From an uncultured Pirellulaceae bacterium (GTDB lineage: Bacteria; Planctomycetota; Planctomycetia; Pirellulales; Pirellulaceae), in contig CALDHM010000006.1 of NCBI GenBank assembly GCA_937941455.1, forward strand, positions 1-64,000: 64,000 nucleotides of DNA, given 5' to 3'. Each line of letters opens with the position of its first letter. Within the stretch, counting starts at the first letter, position 1. The notes beneath the pieces were generated by a model that saw only the letters and a program-made list of their open reading frames with translations, was not told where the DNA came from and searched no databases. The translations under genes and the position numbers were made by a program. Shown here piece by piece: positions 17,801-26,672 of this stretch.

Positions 17801-18594
17801 CCGAGAACGTAACGCTGACGCCTGAGATTTGCCGCGATTGGCTGAAATTCGTCAACCCTTTACTAGCCGATGTGGCAACGGCACAAGGCAAGATCTCCCT
17901 TGAGACATCGGGCGGAGCGATTCCGCTGGACGACCTCAATCGGGCAGCCGCGCGCGGCACGGTCCATCTGAGTCAAGTCACCGTCGGCGCCGGCCCGATG
18001 GCATTGAAAATGATCGAGGCCGTGGAAACCATTCGCCTGATGCTGCGCCCCGCTGGTAATGCAGATCCCAAAGATCGCTCGGTATGGATCCGGTTGGATC
18101 AGCAAGCGATTCCCTTCACCGTGGCGGCTGGTCGCGTCTACCACGAGGGGATGCGAATGACGATGAAGGATCTGACCGTCCGCACCTCCGGAAGTGTCGG
18201 CTTCGATCAGTCGCTGAATATGGTCGCGGAAATCCCCATCGCCGATGACTGGATCAAGGCCGAGGAATGGATGCAAGGTCTCAAAGGTCAAGTCATTCGT
18301 GTGCCGATCACGGGTACTGTGGCTCAGCCCAGAATCGACATGCAGGGAATTCGCGAGCTCTCTCTGAACTTGACCCAACGGACCGCGGCCAACAAGCTTG
18401 GTGGTCTGATCAACGAGCAAAGTGAGCGGCTGCAAAACAAAGCGAATACCGAATTGGAAAAACTGCAAAACACGCTCCAGGACCGTTTCGGCGGCCAGCT
18501 AAACAAGCTCAAGGGGGACGCCCAGGGGGGCAAATCCAACGACCCACTCAACCAAATTCGCGGCCTGTTCGGTCCACCTAAAAAAGATCAATAG
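14854..18594 (+). CDS. Very large AsmA-like envelope protein
   Basis: From ATG 14854 the product is 1246 residues. A charged, Arg/His-rich N-terminus of about 50 residues precedes one membrane anchor (VSWLPVFVVLFLAPVALAPN). A long beta-rich body follows, with repeated short strands such as KVTVETLSLGWLQPIRVGG, which is typical of the start of AsmA-type proteins. The end has the AsmA/TamB-type VPITGTVAQPRIDMQG segment and a Gln/Asn/Lys-rich coiled tail. Such proteins are thought to bridge the envelope and move lipids or aid outer-membrane assembly. In-frame upstream starts at 14746, 14821 and 14845 are possible. Confidence 0.7.
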   Translation: MARRRRHHESFTEETRDDAALTPDYHSEDDNRHRRRRERIPSSERSRRRVSWLPVFVVLFLAPVALAPNLIGWTPLKDWLIGWMTRDWQGKVTVETLSLGWLQPIRVGGLRITDSAGSPIVAAERVTSSNRLYQFLTGADLGNFEFVRPRVSLVLREGGSNLEDTLGVTNDEEPTASESSALPKLSISIVEGEAALSAASDPNPWLVQQINGRLQTRGKSALLGEVTAAVARGESHGTLESQFSIDTDADRLQFQDIITQGRGNELPLGFLAPILERFVGSVQLQGTLSGQFLSQLRGRLRGANVKLHETHVRGLRFASPRLMGADVLQLASLVANGEISHDDQGLVARQLHLESDVGKLTADGQLNWRQFQRLTETGQLLETSFQLDGRLDLARLARILPKTLQLYDDTDIESGSVVLQVSSRPQQDAARIVVNVDASNLVAVRGGQRLAWQQPLRFVSTVTQRDRQWALNEVLCESDFLNLRGDATLSRGQFQVAGDLALLMERLGQFIDVGTWRLQGKLAGQLGWQISSYDPTPQTATLMNQPLDLQGNFTITEPLISLPGFTPWREPIIDVKLAGRGAASPSGEVALDQGAVEVAIGAERITATLTRPLANLLKVNRWQANCILQGSLAKWSRHLRPFYDLTFLQTDGNAQIQAEMLLDHDQLRLDKLQYIIRDWHFDGYGLRIREQEVSGTGTVRYDLRSGQTLLQDLTMVCSTVAARGDQVTINSAPHWDVHGNVAFRADAHRVLEWYSMFTAPDGVQFFGEAEGVVQLSSNPAAIVGQIAGQINNLVAAQQQVQPPGQWAELLREPLVKFATVAKLSQDLNRLDLEGFQADASSGKLRADGSIADLADTMQLDLRGLWSPDWQRIQKLLDAYTYQMVRLAGRQDQAFAIRGPLYGKDPKAPWPPLELQGTTQVSWQRASVFLLPVDAAEVTVALDQGIAKIDSGVVPFSQGQVRLLAGLPLHEPQWVVRIPAGTIAENVTLTPEICRDWLKFVNPLLADVATAQGKISLETSGGAIPLDDLNRAAARGTVHLSQVTVGAGPMALKMIEAVETIRLMLRPAGNADPKDRSVWIRLDQQAIPFTVAAGRVYHEGMRMTMKDLTVRTSGSVGFDQSLNMVAEIPIADDWIKAEEWMQGLKGQVIRVPITGTVAQPRIDMQGIRELSLNLTQRTAANKLGGLINEQSERLQNKANTELEKLQNTLQDRFGGQLNKLKGDAQGGKSNDPLNQIRGLFGPPKKDQ

Positions 18595-18744
18595 GTACGC
18601 TTGGTTTGCGGAACGAACCCGATTGCGGCCCCACGGGGACAGTTGCGGTTCCTCCCAAAGCCCCGCATTCGCTGCCACGACAGTTATGCGAGGTCCAATA
18701 AATCGGTACTCCTCTAGTCCACGATTCGCTCGTACCGATGCACG

Positions 18745-19416
18745 ATGATTTCCCTCTCGACCCAGAAAAATTCGAATTCGCTTTGTCCGCCAAGCTCTCA
18801 CAGGAAACGGTTGGTGGGGGATGTGATTCTCGTGCATGGGCTCGCAGCCAACCGCTTATTCATGGCGCCGCTAGCGAGGTATCTGCGAGGCCGCGACTTT
18901 TCCGCACTCAATTGGGGCTATTGGAGTAGCCGAGGAACGGTCGAGCGGCACGCTCACGATCTGGTCGATCGACTCATGACGATGGAACGTGCCGGACACG
19001 AAGGCCCTATTCACTTTGTCGGCCACAGCATGGGCTCGATTGTCATTCGCGCGGCTTTGGAACTGCATCGGCCGCGGCACTTGGGGCGCGTGGTGATGCT
19101 GGCCCCCCCAAATCATGGTTCTCATGTCGCTCGGCGGTTGAGCCCTCTACTTGGCTGGTTTTGCCCGGCACTTGGCGAGTTGAGCGATGATGACAACAGC
19201 TACGTAAATCGGCTGGCTCCGCCGTACGGCTACGAATTCGCCGTGATTGCCGCCGAGTACGACTGGGTAATCGAACAGCAGCGGACGAAACTCGAAGGGC
19301 TGCAGCACTTCGCAACCGTCCGCTGCAATCATGGACTGGTCCCGTGGCACCCCCAGGCAATCGCTTGGACGTGCCAATTTTTGCTGGAAGGTCGATTGGA
19401 ACCTGGAGAACGCTAA
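18745..19416 (+). CDS. Alpha/beta hydrolase (lipase/esterase-like)
   Basis: The 223-residue hydrolase has the oxyanion-region motif VILVHGLAANRLFMAPLARY (about residues 27-46) and the nucleophile elbow FVGHSMGSIV. A late Asp (EYDWVIEQ) and His (RCNHGLVPWH) could complete the triad. It resembles PGAP1-like or triacylglycerol-lipase-type cytosolic hydrolases. The substrate is unknown. The N-terminal 20 residues are weakly conserved, so the start is uncertain. It converges on the PEP-CTERM gene, 7 bp away. Confidence 0.8.
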   Translation: MISLSTQKNSNSLCPPSSHRKRLVGDVILVHGLAANRLFMAPLARYLRGRDFSALNWGYWSSRGTVERHAHDLVDRLMTMERAGHEGPIHFVGHSMGSIVIRAALELHRPRHLGRVVMLAPPNHGSHVARRLSPLLGWFCPALGELSDDDNSYVNRLAPPYGYEFAVIAAEYDWVIEQQRTKLEGLQHFATVRCNHGLVPWHPQAIAWTCQFLLEGRLEPGER

Positions 19417-19423
19417 GCCAGGT

Positions 19424-19975
19424 TCAGCGGTTGCGCCGACGGCGAATCAATCCGAACAAAGCCGAAGTCGCCAACAACGTCGTCAATCCCGGCTCCGGCA
19501 CTGGAATCGCCGCCTTGAAATCGGTCGGCGTCGCACCGTTGATCGCGATCAAGGTCGAAAATAGGAGTTGACCGTCGGGAACATCGAAGTTGGAGGTTCC
19601 CTCCCACGTTACGAAATCTCCGACTCCCGTGGGGAGCCAACCGTTGGTCAACAAGTTGACCGTATCAAGGAACGTTGGACCGTTATGACCACCACTCGAA
19701 AAAGTAAAAATAATGTTCGGATTGGGAAATGTTTCCGAAAGCAACACGAAATCAGGCAAGGTACTGGTCGCACTAGCAACATCACCAAAGATGATCCAAT
19801 TGAATCCGTGCCCGGCCGCGAATGAGTTATCGTTGTTGGTCACCACCAATTTGAAATCGTAATGGTATGATCCGCCCAAGTCGGTCTTCTTGTAATAAAG
19901 GTCGAGGACATCGGCCTGCAGATTCGAAGCGAAGCTCAAGGCCAGCAAGCACAAGCAAATTCTCGGGACGATCAT
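19424..19975 (-). CDS. PEP-CTERM sorting domain protein
   Basis: The 183-residue secreted protein has a signal peptide (ICLCLLALSFASNLQA) and a beta-rich extracellular body with no domain I recognise. Its C-terminal tripartite sorting signal is VPEPG, then a hydrophobic helix (LTTLLATSALFGLI), then the basic tail RRRRNR. This is the canonical substrate tag of exosortases, and an exosortase is encoded 9 kb away. AAGGAG 7 nt before the ATG supports the start. Confidence 0.9.
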   Translation of the reverse strand: MIVPRICLCLLALSFASNLQADVLDLYYKKTDLGGSYHYDFKLVVTNNDNSFAAGHGFNWIIFGDVASATSTLPDFVLLSETFPNPNIIFTFSSGGHNGPTFLDTVNLLTNGWLPTGVGDFVTWEGTSNFDVPDGQLLFSTLIAINGATPTDFKAAIPVPEPGLTTLLATSALFGLIRRRRNR

Positions 19976-20393
19976 CGTGAGACTCCTTGAAAAGGATGGA
20001 TCTGGATACTACTACAATTACAATTACGATTCTTGCTCCGAAGCTTTATCGTCGTTGCCAGACGATGCAACTCAGCATGGTTCGCGGTCGAAAAGGCCGT
20101 CCGTGAGTTCGCTTGGAACCTTTTAATAATCGCAAGAAAAAGATGTAATTGCAAACAGAAAAGACCGTCAAACTCGATAAATCATGAAAAATTTTGCCGA
20201 GGAGGCTTGGCGAGCATGCATAAATCCACGGCCGGAGCGGCGGTCGAGGCAAGGAGTCTGCGTTAGCGACAGCTTATTCGGTATGAGCTACTTGGTCTCT
20301 CCGCCGGTTCCGACGGCTGAGAATCGCACGCTGTCCATGTGCAGTTCAGCATCGCGGCTTGGATCCGAATTGCGGCTGTCCCGCAGTGGTTCG
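19976..20393. other. Intergenic region upstream of the PEP-CTERM gene
   Basis: No gene is evident. The stretch next to the PEP-CTERM start is AT-rich with CAATTACAATTA-type repetition (about 20010-20030). I looked for a sigma-54 -24/-12 promoter, as is common before PEP-CTERM genes in some groups, and did not find one. Confidence 0.4.
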
Positions 20394-21608
20394 CTACGTG
20401 GTGCTGCCGATCGCCTTCAACGAATTTGCTCGCTGCAGGGCGGCTCCCAGGCAGCGGACAGCCGCGCGGAGGTCGTCCGACTTCAGCACATAGGCGATCC
20501 TCGCCTCATCCCGACCCAGGCCGGGCGTGGCGTAAAATCCTGAGCCGGGCGCCAGCATGACTGTGGCCCCTTCGTGTTGGAATTCTTCAAGCAACCACTG
20601 GCAGAAAACATCGGTATCTTCTACCGGCAAGCGGACCATTGCATAAAACGCCCCAGTGATCGGCGGGCAGACGACCCCTTCGAGCTTCGAAAGTTCCTCG
20701 ACCAGGACATCACGGCGACGAGCGTATTCGCGCGCGACAACTTGGTAGTAGTCGGGTGGCATTTTGTAGACCGCTTCGGCACCGATTTGTCCCAGCGTGG
20801 GGGGGGACAAACGGGCTTGAGCCATCTTCATGATCGCCTCCATCAGTTCCTTGTTGCGCGAAATCACGCAGCCGATCCGCGCTCCGCAGGCCGAGAAGCG
20901 TTTCGAGATCGAATCGACCACGATCGTATGCTGTTCCATGTCGGCCAGCTCCAACGTGCTGTGATGCTCGGCGCCGTCGTACACAAATTCGCGGTAGACC
21001 TCGTCGGCGATTAAGAACAGGTCGTGCTTGAGGCAGATTTTCCGCAATTCCTCCAAGGCCGCACGCGGATACAGGACGCCTGTGGGATTGCCCGGATTGC
21101 AAATCAAAATCGCCTTGGTTCGCGGCGTGATCCGTTCCTCGAAGGCACTCATCTCCGGCAGGGCAAACCCATCCTCGATCCGTGTCGTGATCGGCACGAC
21201 GGTCGCATCCTTCGCGAGGGAAAAGGAACTGTAGTTGGCGTAGTAAGGCTCGGGGACAATCACTTCATCCCCGGCGTTGAGGATCGCCGCAAAGGCGAAG
21301 GTCAACGCCTCCGAGGCCCCGGTCGTCACGATGATGTTCGAGGTGCTGAGCTCCTGGCCCAGACGCCCGTAGTAATTGGCGATTTCCTGCAACAGGCCGG
21401 GATAGCCCGCCGAGGGACTGTAGGCCAGCACGCGGAGGTCGGCTCGTTGGATCGCTTCGAAAAATTCCGGTGGCGTTTCCACGTCGGGCTGGCCGATGTT
21501 GAGGTGGTACACCTTGACGCCCCGTTTCTTCGCCGCTTCGGCGTAACCGGCCAATTTGCGGATCGGGGAGGGCGGCAAGCGATGAGCTCGAACGGATAAC
21601 TGAGGCAC
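20394..21608 (-). CDS. Class I/II aminotransferase (aspartate aminotransferase-like)
   Basis: This fold-type I PLP enzyme has the family blocks VYHLNIGQPDVETPP, SAGYPGLLQEIANYYGR, ICNPGNPTGVLYPR, FLIADEVYREFVYDG, and the PLP-lysine motif VDSISKRFSACGARIG. The C-terminal GSGFYATPGLGRDEARIAY holds the substrate Arg. GTG 21608, with GGAAGA upstream, gives 404 residues starting VPQLSVRAH and fits the family better than the ATG at 21656. Substrate may be aspartate or another amino acid. Confidence 0.88.
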   Translation of the reverse strand: MPQLSVRAHRLPPSPIRKLAGYAEAAKKRGVKVYHLNIGQPDVETPPEFFEAIQRADLRVLAYSPSAGYPGLLQEIANYYGRLGQELSTSNIIVTTGASEALTFAFAAILNAGDEVIVPEPYYANYSSFSLAKDATVVPITTRIEDGFALPEMSAFEERITPRTKAILICNPGNPTGVLYPRAALEELRKICLKHDLFLIADEVYREFVYDGAEHHSTLELADMEQHTIVVDSISKRFSACGARIGCVISRNKELMEAIMKMAQARLSPPTLGQIGAEAVYKMPPDYYQVVAREYARRRDVLVEELSKLEGVVCPPITGAFYAMVRLPVEDTDVFCQWLLEEFQHEGATVMLAPGSGFYATPGLGRDEARIAYVLKSDDLRAAVRCLGAALQRANSLKAIGSTT

Positions 21609-21866
21609 GGGCAATCTTCCGGAAAAAAATTTTGCATGAATGAGCGGGGCCAACAAAGGGCCATCGAGCCTACGAGGGACTCGCTCCCCGGCAAAAGATC
21701 GTCAGCCCAACAGCCGCATTATAAATCAGAGTCGTCTCGACGTGGAGTCTCAAGAATCGAGACGGGTCGGTGTCCGCGACTTGTCGCTCTAATTTACCGC
21801 AAGTTAAAATGCGACGTGACGATGTTGTGTCGGCTGGCTGAATCCTTATTTGCGAGCGAACGATCC

Positions 21867-23000
21867 ATGGTTCGAAATGTGTGGCGAATGCTTCCCGTGT
21901 GGTTGGGCGTACTGATGTTGGCCGTGTCGGGTTGCACTGGTGGAGGGACCGATGCAGGAGGTTCGGCGAAGGCCAAACCGAGTTCGAAAAAAACCAAACG
22001 GATCATTCTGCTGACCAACGGCGATGACCCATTTTGGGACGCCATGCGGGTGGGGATGGAAAAGGCTCAGGCCGACTTCCAACTGGCCGACAAGGGCCTG
22101 ACGGTCGTGATGGATAAAAACGACGCCACACCGACGGGCCAGGTTGACAAACTGCGGCAGTATTTGGGCCAAACCGACGTGGCCGCCGTGGGGATCTCGG
22201 TCATCGACCCCAACAACGAAGCGATGGCCTCCGCCATGCGGCAACTCCAGCAGCAGGGAGTCGTCGTCGTCACGATCGATTCGGACGTCAATCGCAGCAA
22301 ATTCAAGGACACGCGGTTCGCCTACCTCGGGACAGAAAATACGTTCGGCGGCCGCCAAATGGGGTTGGCAGCGCGAGCACTGTTGCCCGCTGGCGGTAAA
22401 TACGCGGTATTCTACGGGATCGAAGGGGTCGCCAATGTTATTGAGCGAGTCTCTGGGTTCGCCGAGGGTGCCGGGCCGAATTTCATCAAAGCCGTGGGGC
22501 TCGGCGACAAGATGGACCACAACGTGGCCCGCGACAACGTTCGTAACGCTTTAGAAAACCATCAAGACCTCAAGGCCCTGGTGGGGATCTGGGCCTACAA
22601 CGCTGATGCGATCGTCAGCGTCGTCAATGAGAAAAAGATTCGCGACCGTTTCAAGATCGTCGTGTTCGATGCGGCCCCTCGGGCCATCCAGCATCTGAAA
22701 AACGGCGATATTGATGCGATGGTAGTCCAAAACCCTTACGAAATGGGCTACCTCGGCACGCAACTGATGGTCGCGCTTTACGAAAAAGACGACGACAAGG
22801 TGCAATCAATCTACCCGGATTACGACCCGGCGACGGGCGGCTTCAAATCGCCCGACGGGGATATCTATCACACCAACATCCGCGTGGTGGTGCCGACCGA
22901 TTCCCAGCTAAAAAAATCCGACTTCGATCCGCAGGTGACCTTTTACACGATCGAGGAATTCAGTACTTGGCTGGCCGAACGGGGGCTGGAAGGTTCCTAA
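21867..23000 (+). CDS. Sugar ABC transporter substrate-binding lipoprotein
   Basis: From ATG 21867 the product is 377 residues with a lipoprotein signal (LMLAVSGC). A periplasmic-binding protein fold of the RbsB type follows: RIILLTNGDDPFWDAMRVGM, DVAAVGISVIDPN, and KALVGIWAYNADAIVSVV. It delivers a sugar to the permease and ATPase encoded next. The final segment (after QSIYPDYDPATGG) looks like an extension beyond RbsB. The sugar is not predictable. Confidence 0.88.
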   Translation: MVRNVWRMLPVWLGVLMLAVSGCTGGGTDAGGSAKAKPSSKKTKRIILLTNGDDPFWDAMRVGMEKAQADFQLADKGLTVVMDKNDATPTGQVDKLRQYLGQTDVAAVGISVIDPNNEAMASAMRQLQQQGVVVVTIDSDVNRSKFKDTRFAYLGTENTFGGRQMGLAARALLPAGGKYAVFYGIEGVANVIERVSGFAEGAGPNFIKAVGLGDKMDHNVARDNVRNALENHQDLKALVGIWAYNADAIVSVVNEKKIRDRFKIVVFDAAPRAIQHLKNGDIDAMVVQNPYEMGYLGTQLMVALYEKDDDKVQSIYPDYDPATGGFKSPDGDIYHTNIRVVVPTDSQLKKSDFDPQVTFYTIEEFSTWLAERGLEGS

Positions 23001-23068
23001 TCGGCTCGCAGAATCTGCCCGGACGCACTGGCTGAAGAAGAACACGAACTGGTCGTTGAACAACCGCA

Positions 23069-24310
23069 GTGAACTGGCTCAAAAAATATCAAACGGAATG
23101 GGTGCTGCTGATCGGCATCGTGTTGGTCTACGGACTCACGGCCTGCTTCAACGATGCCTATATCGAGCGGTTTCAGTACAACGTCACCACGTTGATTTTG
23201 CATCCGGCCGCGATCTTGGGAATTTTCGCTTTGGGAGCGGCTGTCGTCATCATATCCGGCGGCATCGATTTGAGCAGCGGATCAATGATCGCACTCAGCG
23301 CCGCGACGGTCTGTTTGCTGATGATGCTGTTTTCGCATTGGGGGATGGCCCAGGACGGACGACTGCCCTGGTGGTGCGTGAGCGTCGCGATCATGGCGAC
23401 CTTGTTGATCGGCATTTTGGTGGGGACGATCCATACCTGGCTGATCACCGTCGTGGAACTTCCTCCCTTTGTGGCCACGCTGGCGTCGCTGGTCGGTTTG
23501 CGGTCGCTGGCCATCATCATGAACAAGTCGGTAACGGCGTCGATCGGCAATCAAAGCATCAAAGTTAACGTCAACGACCCAGTGTTCTTCGCCATCGGTG
23601 AACGGTGGTGGATCGCGATGGCCGTGTTCTTGGTGCTGGCCCTGTTCCTGCATATTTTGCTGAACCATACCGTCCTTGGACGGCATCTGTACGCCTTGGG
23701 AGGTAACGAACAGGCGGCGCGTCTCAGCGGCATCCGCACCGAACGGCTGAAGTGGTTCGCCTATTCGTTCGCCGCCTTCACCGCCGCGGTCGCCGGCATC
23801 TTGTACGCGACCCGCATCCAGCAGTCGGACCCGGAAAGCCAAGGGCGCGCCGGCGAGTTGTTCGCTATCGCGGCGGCCGTGATCGGCGGCTGTAGCCTGG
23901 CCGGTGGCATCGGTCGCGTCACCGGGGTCGTGCTCGGCGCGATCTTCCTGCGCACGGTCATCGATGCGGTGGCCAAACTTGTCACGGCCGGCTCCGATGA
24001 TTTCGAGGGGATGATCGTCGGACTGTTGGTGGTTCTGGCCGTGGCCTTCAATCAATTGACGGACTCCAAGGAAGGTTGGCAAAAACAATTTTTCCCCGGC
24101 TGGTTCGGCTGGTCCGCCATCCTGTCGATCAGCGTCCTGGTCACCGCGGTGGCCTCGTTCAGCATGCGGTTGTCGGGGCGTGAAACGGCCTGGCGCGATG
24201 GACTGTTGACCGGCTTTCTCACGGCCATCGTCTTGACCGTCTTCAAGACCGTTGCAGCGATCGCCAAAAGTGAACGCTCCCGCGTCGCTGCCCGAGAGCA
24301 ATTGCCATGA
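23069..24310 (+). CDS. Sugar ABC transporter permease (RbsC-like)
   Basis: The 413-residue inner-membrane protein has about ten hydrophobic segments. Hallmark sequences are AVVIISGGIDLSSGSMIALS, LPPFVATLASLVGLRSLAII and LGRHLYALGGNEQAARLSGI. The latter is the loop that contacts the ATPase. The start is GTG 23069. It overlaps the ATPase gene by ATGA. About 60 residues at the C-terminus go beyond the usual RbsC length. Confidence 0.9.
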   Translation: MNWLKKYQTEWVLLIGIVLVYGLTACFNDAYIERFQYNVTTLILHPAAILGIFALGAAVVIISGGIDLSSGSMIALSAATVCLLMMLFSHWGMAQDGRLPWWCVSVAIMATLLIGILVGTIHTWLITVVELPPFVATLASLVGLRSLAIIMNKSVTASIGNQSIKVNVNDPVFFAIGERWWIAMAVFLVLALFLHILLNHTVLGRHLYALGGNEQAARLSGIRTERLKWFAYSFAAFTAAVAGILYATRIQQSDPESQGRAGELFAIAAAVIGGCSLAGGIGRVTGVVLGAIFLRTVIDAVAKLVTAGSDDFEGMIVGLLVVLAVAFNQLTDSKEGWQKQFFPGWFGWSAILSISVLVTAVASFSMRLSGRETAWRDGLLTGFLTAIVLTVFKTVAAIAKSERSRVAAREQLP

Positions 24311-25851
24311 TCGTGAATCGGAACCCGACACGCCCCTTGATCGAGGTGATTGGCGTCACCAAGCGGTTCGGCGGCGTGACCGCACTCGACCAAGTGTCCC
24401 TCAGCGTGCAGTCTGGAGAACTGCTGGCGATTTGCGGCGAAAACGGCGCGGGCAAAAGCACACTGATGAAGATCCTCTGTGGCCAGTACACCGAGTACGA
24501 GGGAGAACTCCGCCTCCGCGGCGAACCCGTCCGCTTCGCTGGAATCAAAGATGCCGAAAGTCGTGGCGTCAGCATCATCCATCAAGAATTGAACCTCGTC
24601 GAAGAGTTGTCGATCGCGGCCAACATCTTTCTGGGACGCGAGATTGTCCGCCGCGGCTTCCTCGCCAACCGCGAGATGAATCGCCGCGCGGCCGAAATCC
24701 TTGCGCAGCTCGATTGCCGGATTCCCCCCGAGACCCTCGCCGGACATTTGCGGATCGGTGACCAGCAATTGGTGGAAATCGCCAAGGCGTTGAGCTTGGG
24801 CTCCGAGGTTTTGATCATGGATGAACCGACCAGCGCCTTGACCGAAACCGAATCCGCACGGCTCGACCGTGTGATCCGCCAACTGCGCGACCAGGGGGTC
24901 ACGATCTTGTACATCTCCCACAAGATGGACGAGATCTTTCGCTTGGCCGATCGCATCCTGATCTTGCGCGACGGTAGGAATGTTACGACCATTCCACGCC
25001 AAGACACCAATCCCCGCGAGGTCGCCCATCTCATGGTGGGCCGCGAGTTGAACTGGGATCAGCAAATCGAGCCCCCTCCTAGCCGGCGGGACGGCGAACC
25101 GATCCTCGAAGTACGCCATTTGTTTCGCCGCTGGCCGCAACATCCGCGACAATGGAAGCTGCGCGACATTTCCTTCACCGCCCGCGCGGGAGAAATCGTG
25201 GGCTTCGCGGGCTTGATGGGCGCAGGCCGCACGGAATTGTTCGAATGTTTGTTCGGGCAGTCGTCCGACGAATTGTTCGGGGATATCGTCGTGCAAGGAA
25301 AAACGGTACGCTTCGAGCACCCATCCCAAGCCATCGCCGCGGGCATCGCGATGGTCACCGAGGATCGCAAACGCCTTGGTTTATTCGCCAATCTGAATGT
25401 TCGCCAAAATATCTCATTGATGTCACTCGGTCGGGACACTGCGGGGGCCTTTCTCATCGCCGGACGCCGCGAGCAGCGGCGTTGCCAATCCTTGATCGAC
25501 GACTTGCGCATCAAAACCGCCTCGCAATCAGCCGCGATCGGTTCGCTCAGCGGCGGCAATCAACAGAAATGCGTGATCGGGCGGTCCCTGCTGACCCAGC
25601 CGCGAATCCTGTTGCTGGATGATCCCACCCGTGGCATCGACGTGGGAGCGAAAGGGGAAATTTATCGCTTGATTCGCCAACTCGCACGCGACGGCCTCTG
25701 TGTCCTGATGGCCAGCAGCGAGTTGCCAGAATTGTTGCTGCTGTGCGACCGGATTCTCGTCCTGTCCGAAGGGCGCCTGACCGCGGAGTTCACTGCTGCC
25801 GAAGCTACCGAACAGGCCATCATGGAAGCGGCGACACTGGCCCCCCGTTAG
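24307..25851 (+). CDS. Sugar ABC transporter ATP-binding protein (RbsA-like, two NBDs)
   Basis: The 514-residue protein has two fused nucleotide-binding domains, as in RbsA and MglA. The first has Walker A GENGAGKST, the signature LRIGDQQLVEIAKAL and Walker B VLIMDEPTSAL. The second has a degenerate Walker A (GLMGAGRTEL), SLSGGNQQKCVIGRSL and ILLLDDPTRGIDVGAK. It powers import of the sugar bound by the lipoprotein. Translational coupling to the permease is likely. Confidence 0.93.
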   Translation: MIVNRNPTRPLIEVIGVTKRFGGVTALDQVSLSVQSGELLAICGENGAGKSTLMKILCGQYTEYEGELRLRGEPVRFAGIKDAESRGVSIIHQELNLVEELSIAANIFLGREIVRRGFLANREMNRRAAEILAQLDCRIPPETLAGHLRIGDQQLVEIAKALSLGSEVLIMDEPTSALTETESARLDRVIRQLRDQGVTILYISHKMDEIFRLADRILILRDGRNVTTIPRQDTNPREVAHLMVGRELNWDQQIEPPPSRRDGEPILEVRHLFRRWPQHPRQWKLRDISFTARAGEIVGFAGLMGAGRTELFECLFGQSSDELFGDIVVQGKTVRFEHPSQAIAAGIAMVTEDRKRLGLFANLNVRQNISLMSLGRDTAGAFLIAGRREQRRCQSLIDDLRIKTASQSAAIGSLSGGNQQKCVIGRSLLTQPRILLLDDPTRGIDVGAKGEIYRLIRQLARDGLCVLMASSELPELLLLCDRILVLSEGRLTAEFTAAEATEQAIMEAATLAPR

Positions 25852-25952
25852 CCCCCCCAGTCACGGCGTCAGCGCGACCATCCCCGTAGCTTTGTGAGAA
25901 TCCGCCAGCCTGTGAATGCAAAGCTGGTTCCCGATACCGCGGCGATCGGCCG

Positions 25953-26672
25953 TTACTTGCGAATCGTCGATAGGCCACCATCGACCCCGATGACTTGGCC
26001 CGTGATCCAGCCGCTGCTCGGACCCAACAGAAAGACACCCGCAGCAGCCAGATCGTCCACGGTGCCTGTTCGCCCGAGCGGATACTTCTCCCCCATCGCG
26101 GCTGCCTTGGCCGGATCGGCGAAAAATTTTTCAGTGAGCGACGTGTGCGTCAAGGCTGGAGCGATGCAGTTGACACGGATCTCCGGCGAAAACTCCGCTG
26201 CCAGACTGCGCGTCAGCCCCTCGATGGCCCCCTTGGAGGCCGCGATTGAGGCGTGAGCGAACATGCCTTGGCCACATGCCACCGTGCTGAACAGGAGCAC
26301 GCTCGACGTTGACGACGACGACTGGGCACCCGCCTTGAGCGGGCTGAGCAAGGCCTGCAAGACGCGGACCGCGCCGATGACATTCACTTCGAAATCTTCG
26401 CGAAATATCTCGGGCTTGAGCCCCTTGAACGACTTCAGATTGAGGCTGCCGGGACAATAAGCCACGCCGTGGAGCGCGACTGGCACGTCCGCCACCGGTA
26501 TCTCGTCGCGCGTCGCATCGAACGGCACATGTCTCACCGCGGCAATTTGCGGAATCCCACCCGGGCTGCGACTGAGCACCGTGACAGTATCGCCAGCAGC
26601 GACCAGGCGCTCGACCAGTCCCAATCCTATTCCCTTGCTCCCCCCCACGACGATGTAATGACGATCCGGCAT
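25953..26672 (-). CDS. SDR-fold oxidoreductase lacking the catalytic Tyr
   Basis: The 239-residue protein begins MPDRHYIVVGGSKGIGLG, with the TGxxxGxG-type cofactor loop present. The segment where SDRs have YxxxK reads HASIAASKGAIEGLTRSLA, so Ile replaces Tyr while Lys stays. The end is TGQVIGVDGGLSTI. A subfamily with this change exists among SDRs, so it may act differently or bind rather than reduce. AAGGAAAAG upstream supports ATG 26672 over the longer frame. Confidence 0.82.
   Translation of the reverse strand: MPDRHYIVVGGSKGIGLGLVERLVAAGDTVTVLSRSPGGIPQIAAVRHVPFDATRDEIPVADVPVALHGVAYCPGSLNLKSFKGLKPEIFREDFEVNVIGAVRVLQALLSPLKAGAQSSSSTSSVLLFSTVACGQGMFAHASIAASKGAIEGLTRSLAAEFSPEIRVNCIAPALTHTSLTEKFFADPAKAAAMGEKYPLGRTGTVDDLAAAGVFLLGPSSGWITGQVIGVDGGLSTIRK

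Noticed and set aside
19976-20100. Sigma-54 promoter upstream of the PEP-CTERM gene
   Set aside because: TGGCAACG is present on the minus strand but no GC element lies at the right distance.
25888-25925. Hairpin AGCTTTG / CAAAGCT as a terminator between the ABC ATPase and SDR genes
   Set aside because: The loop is 24 nt and there is no T-run.
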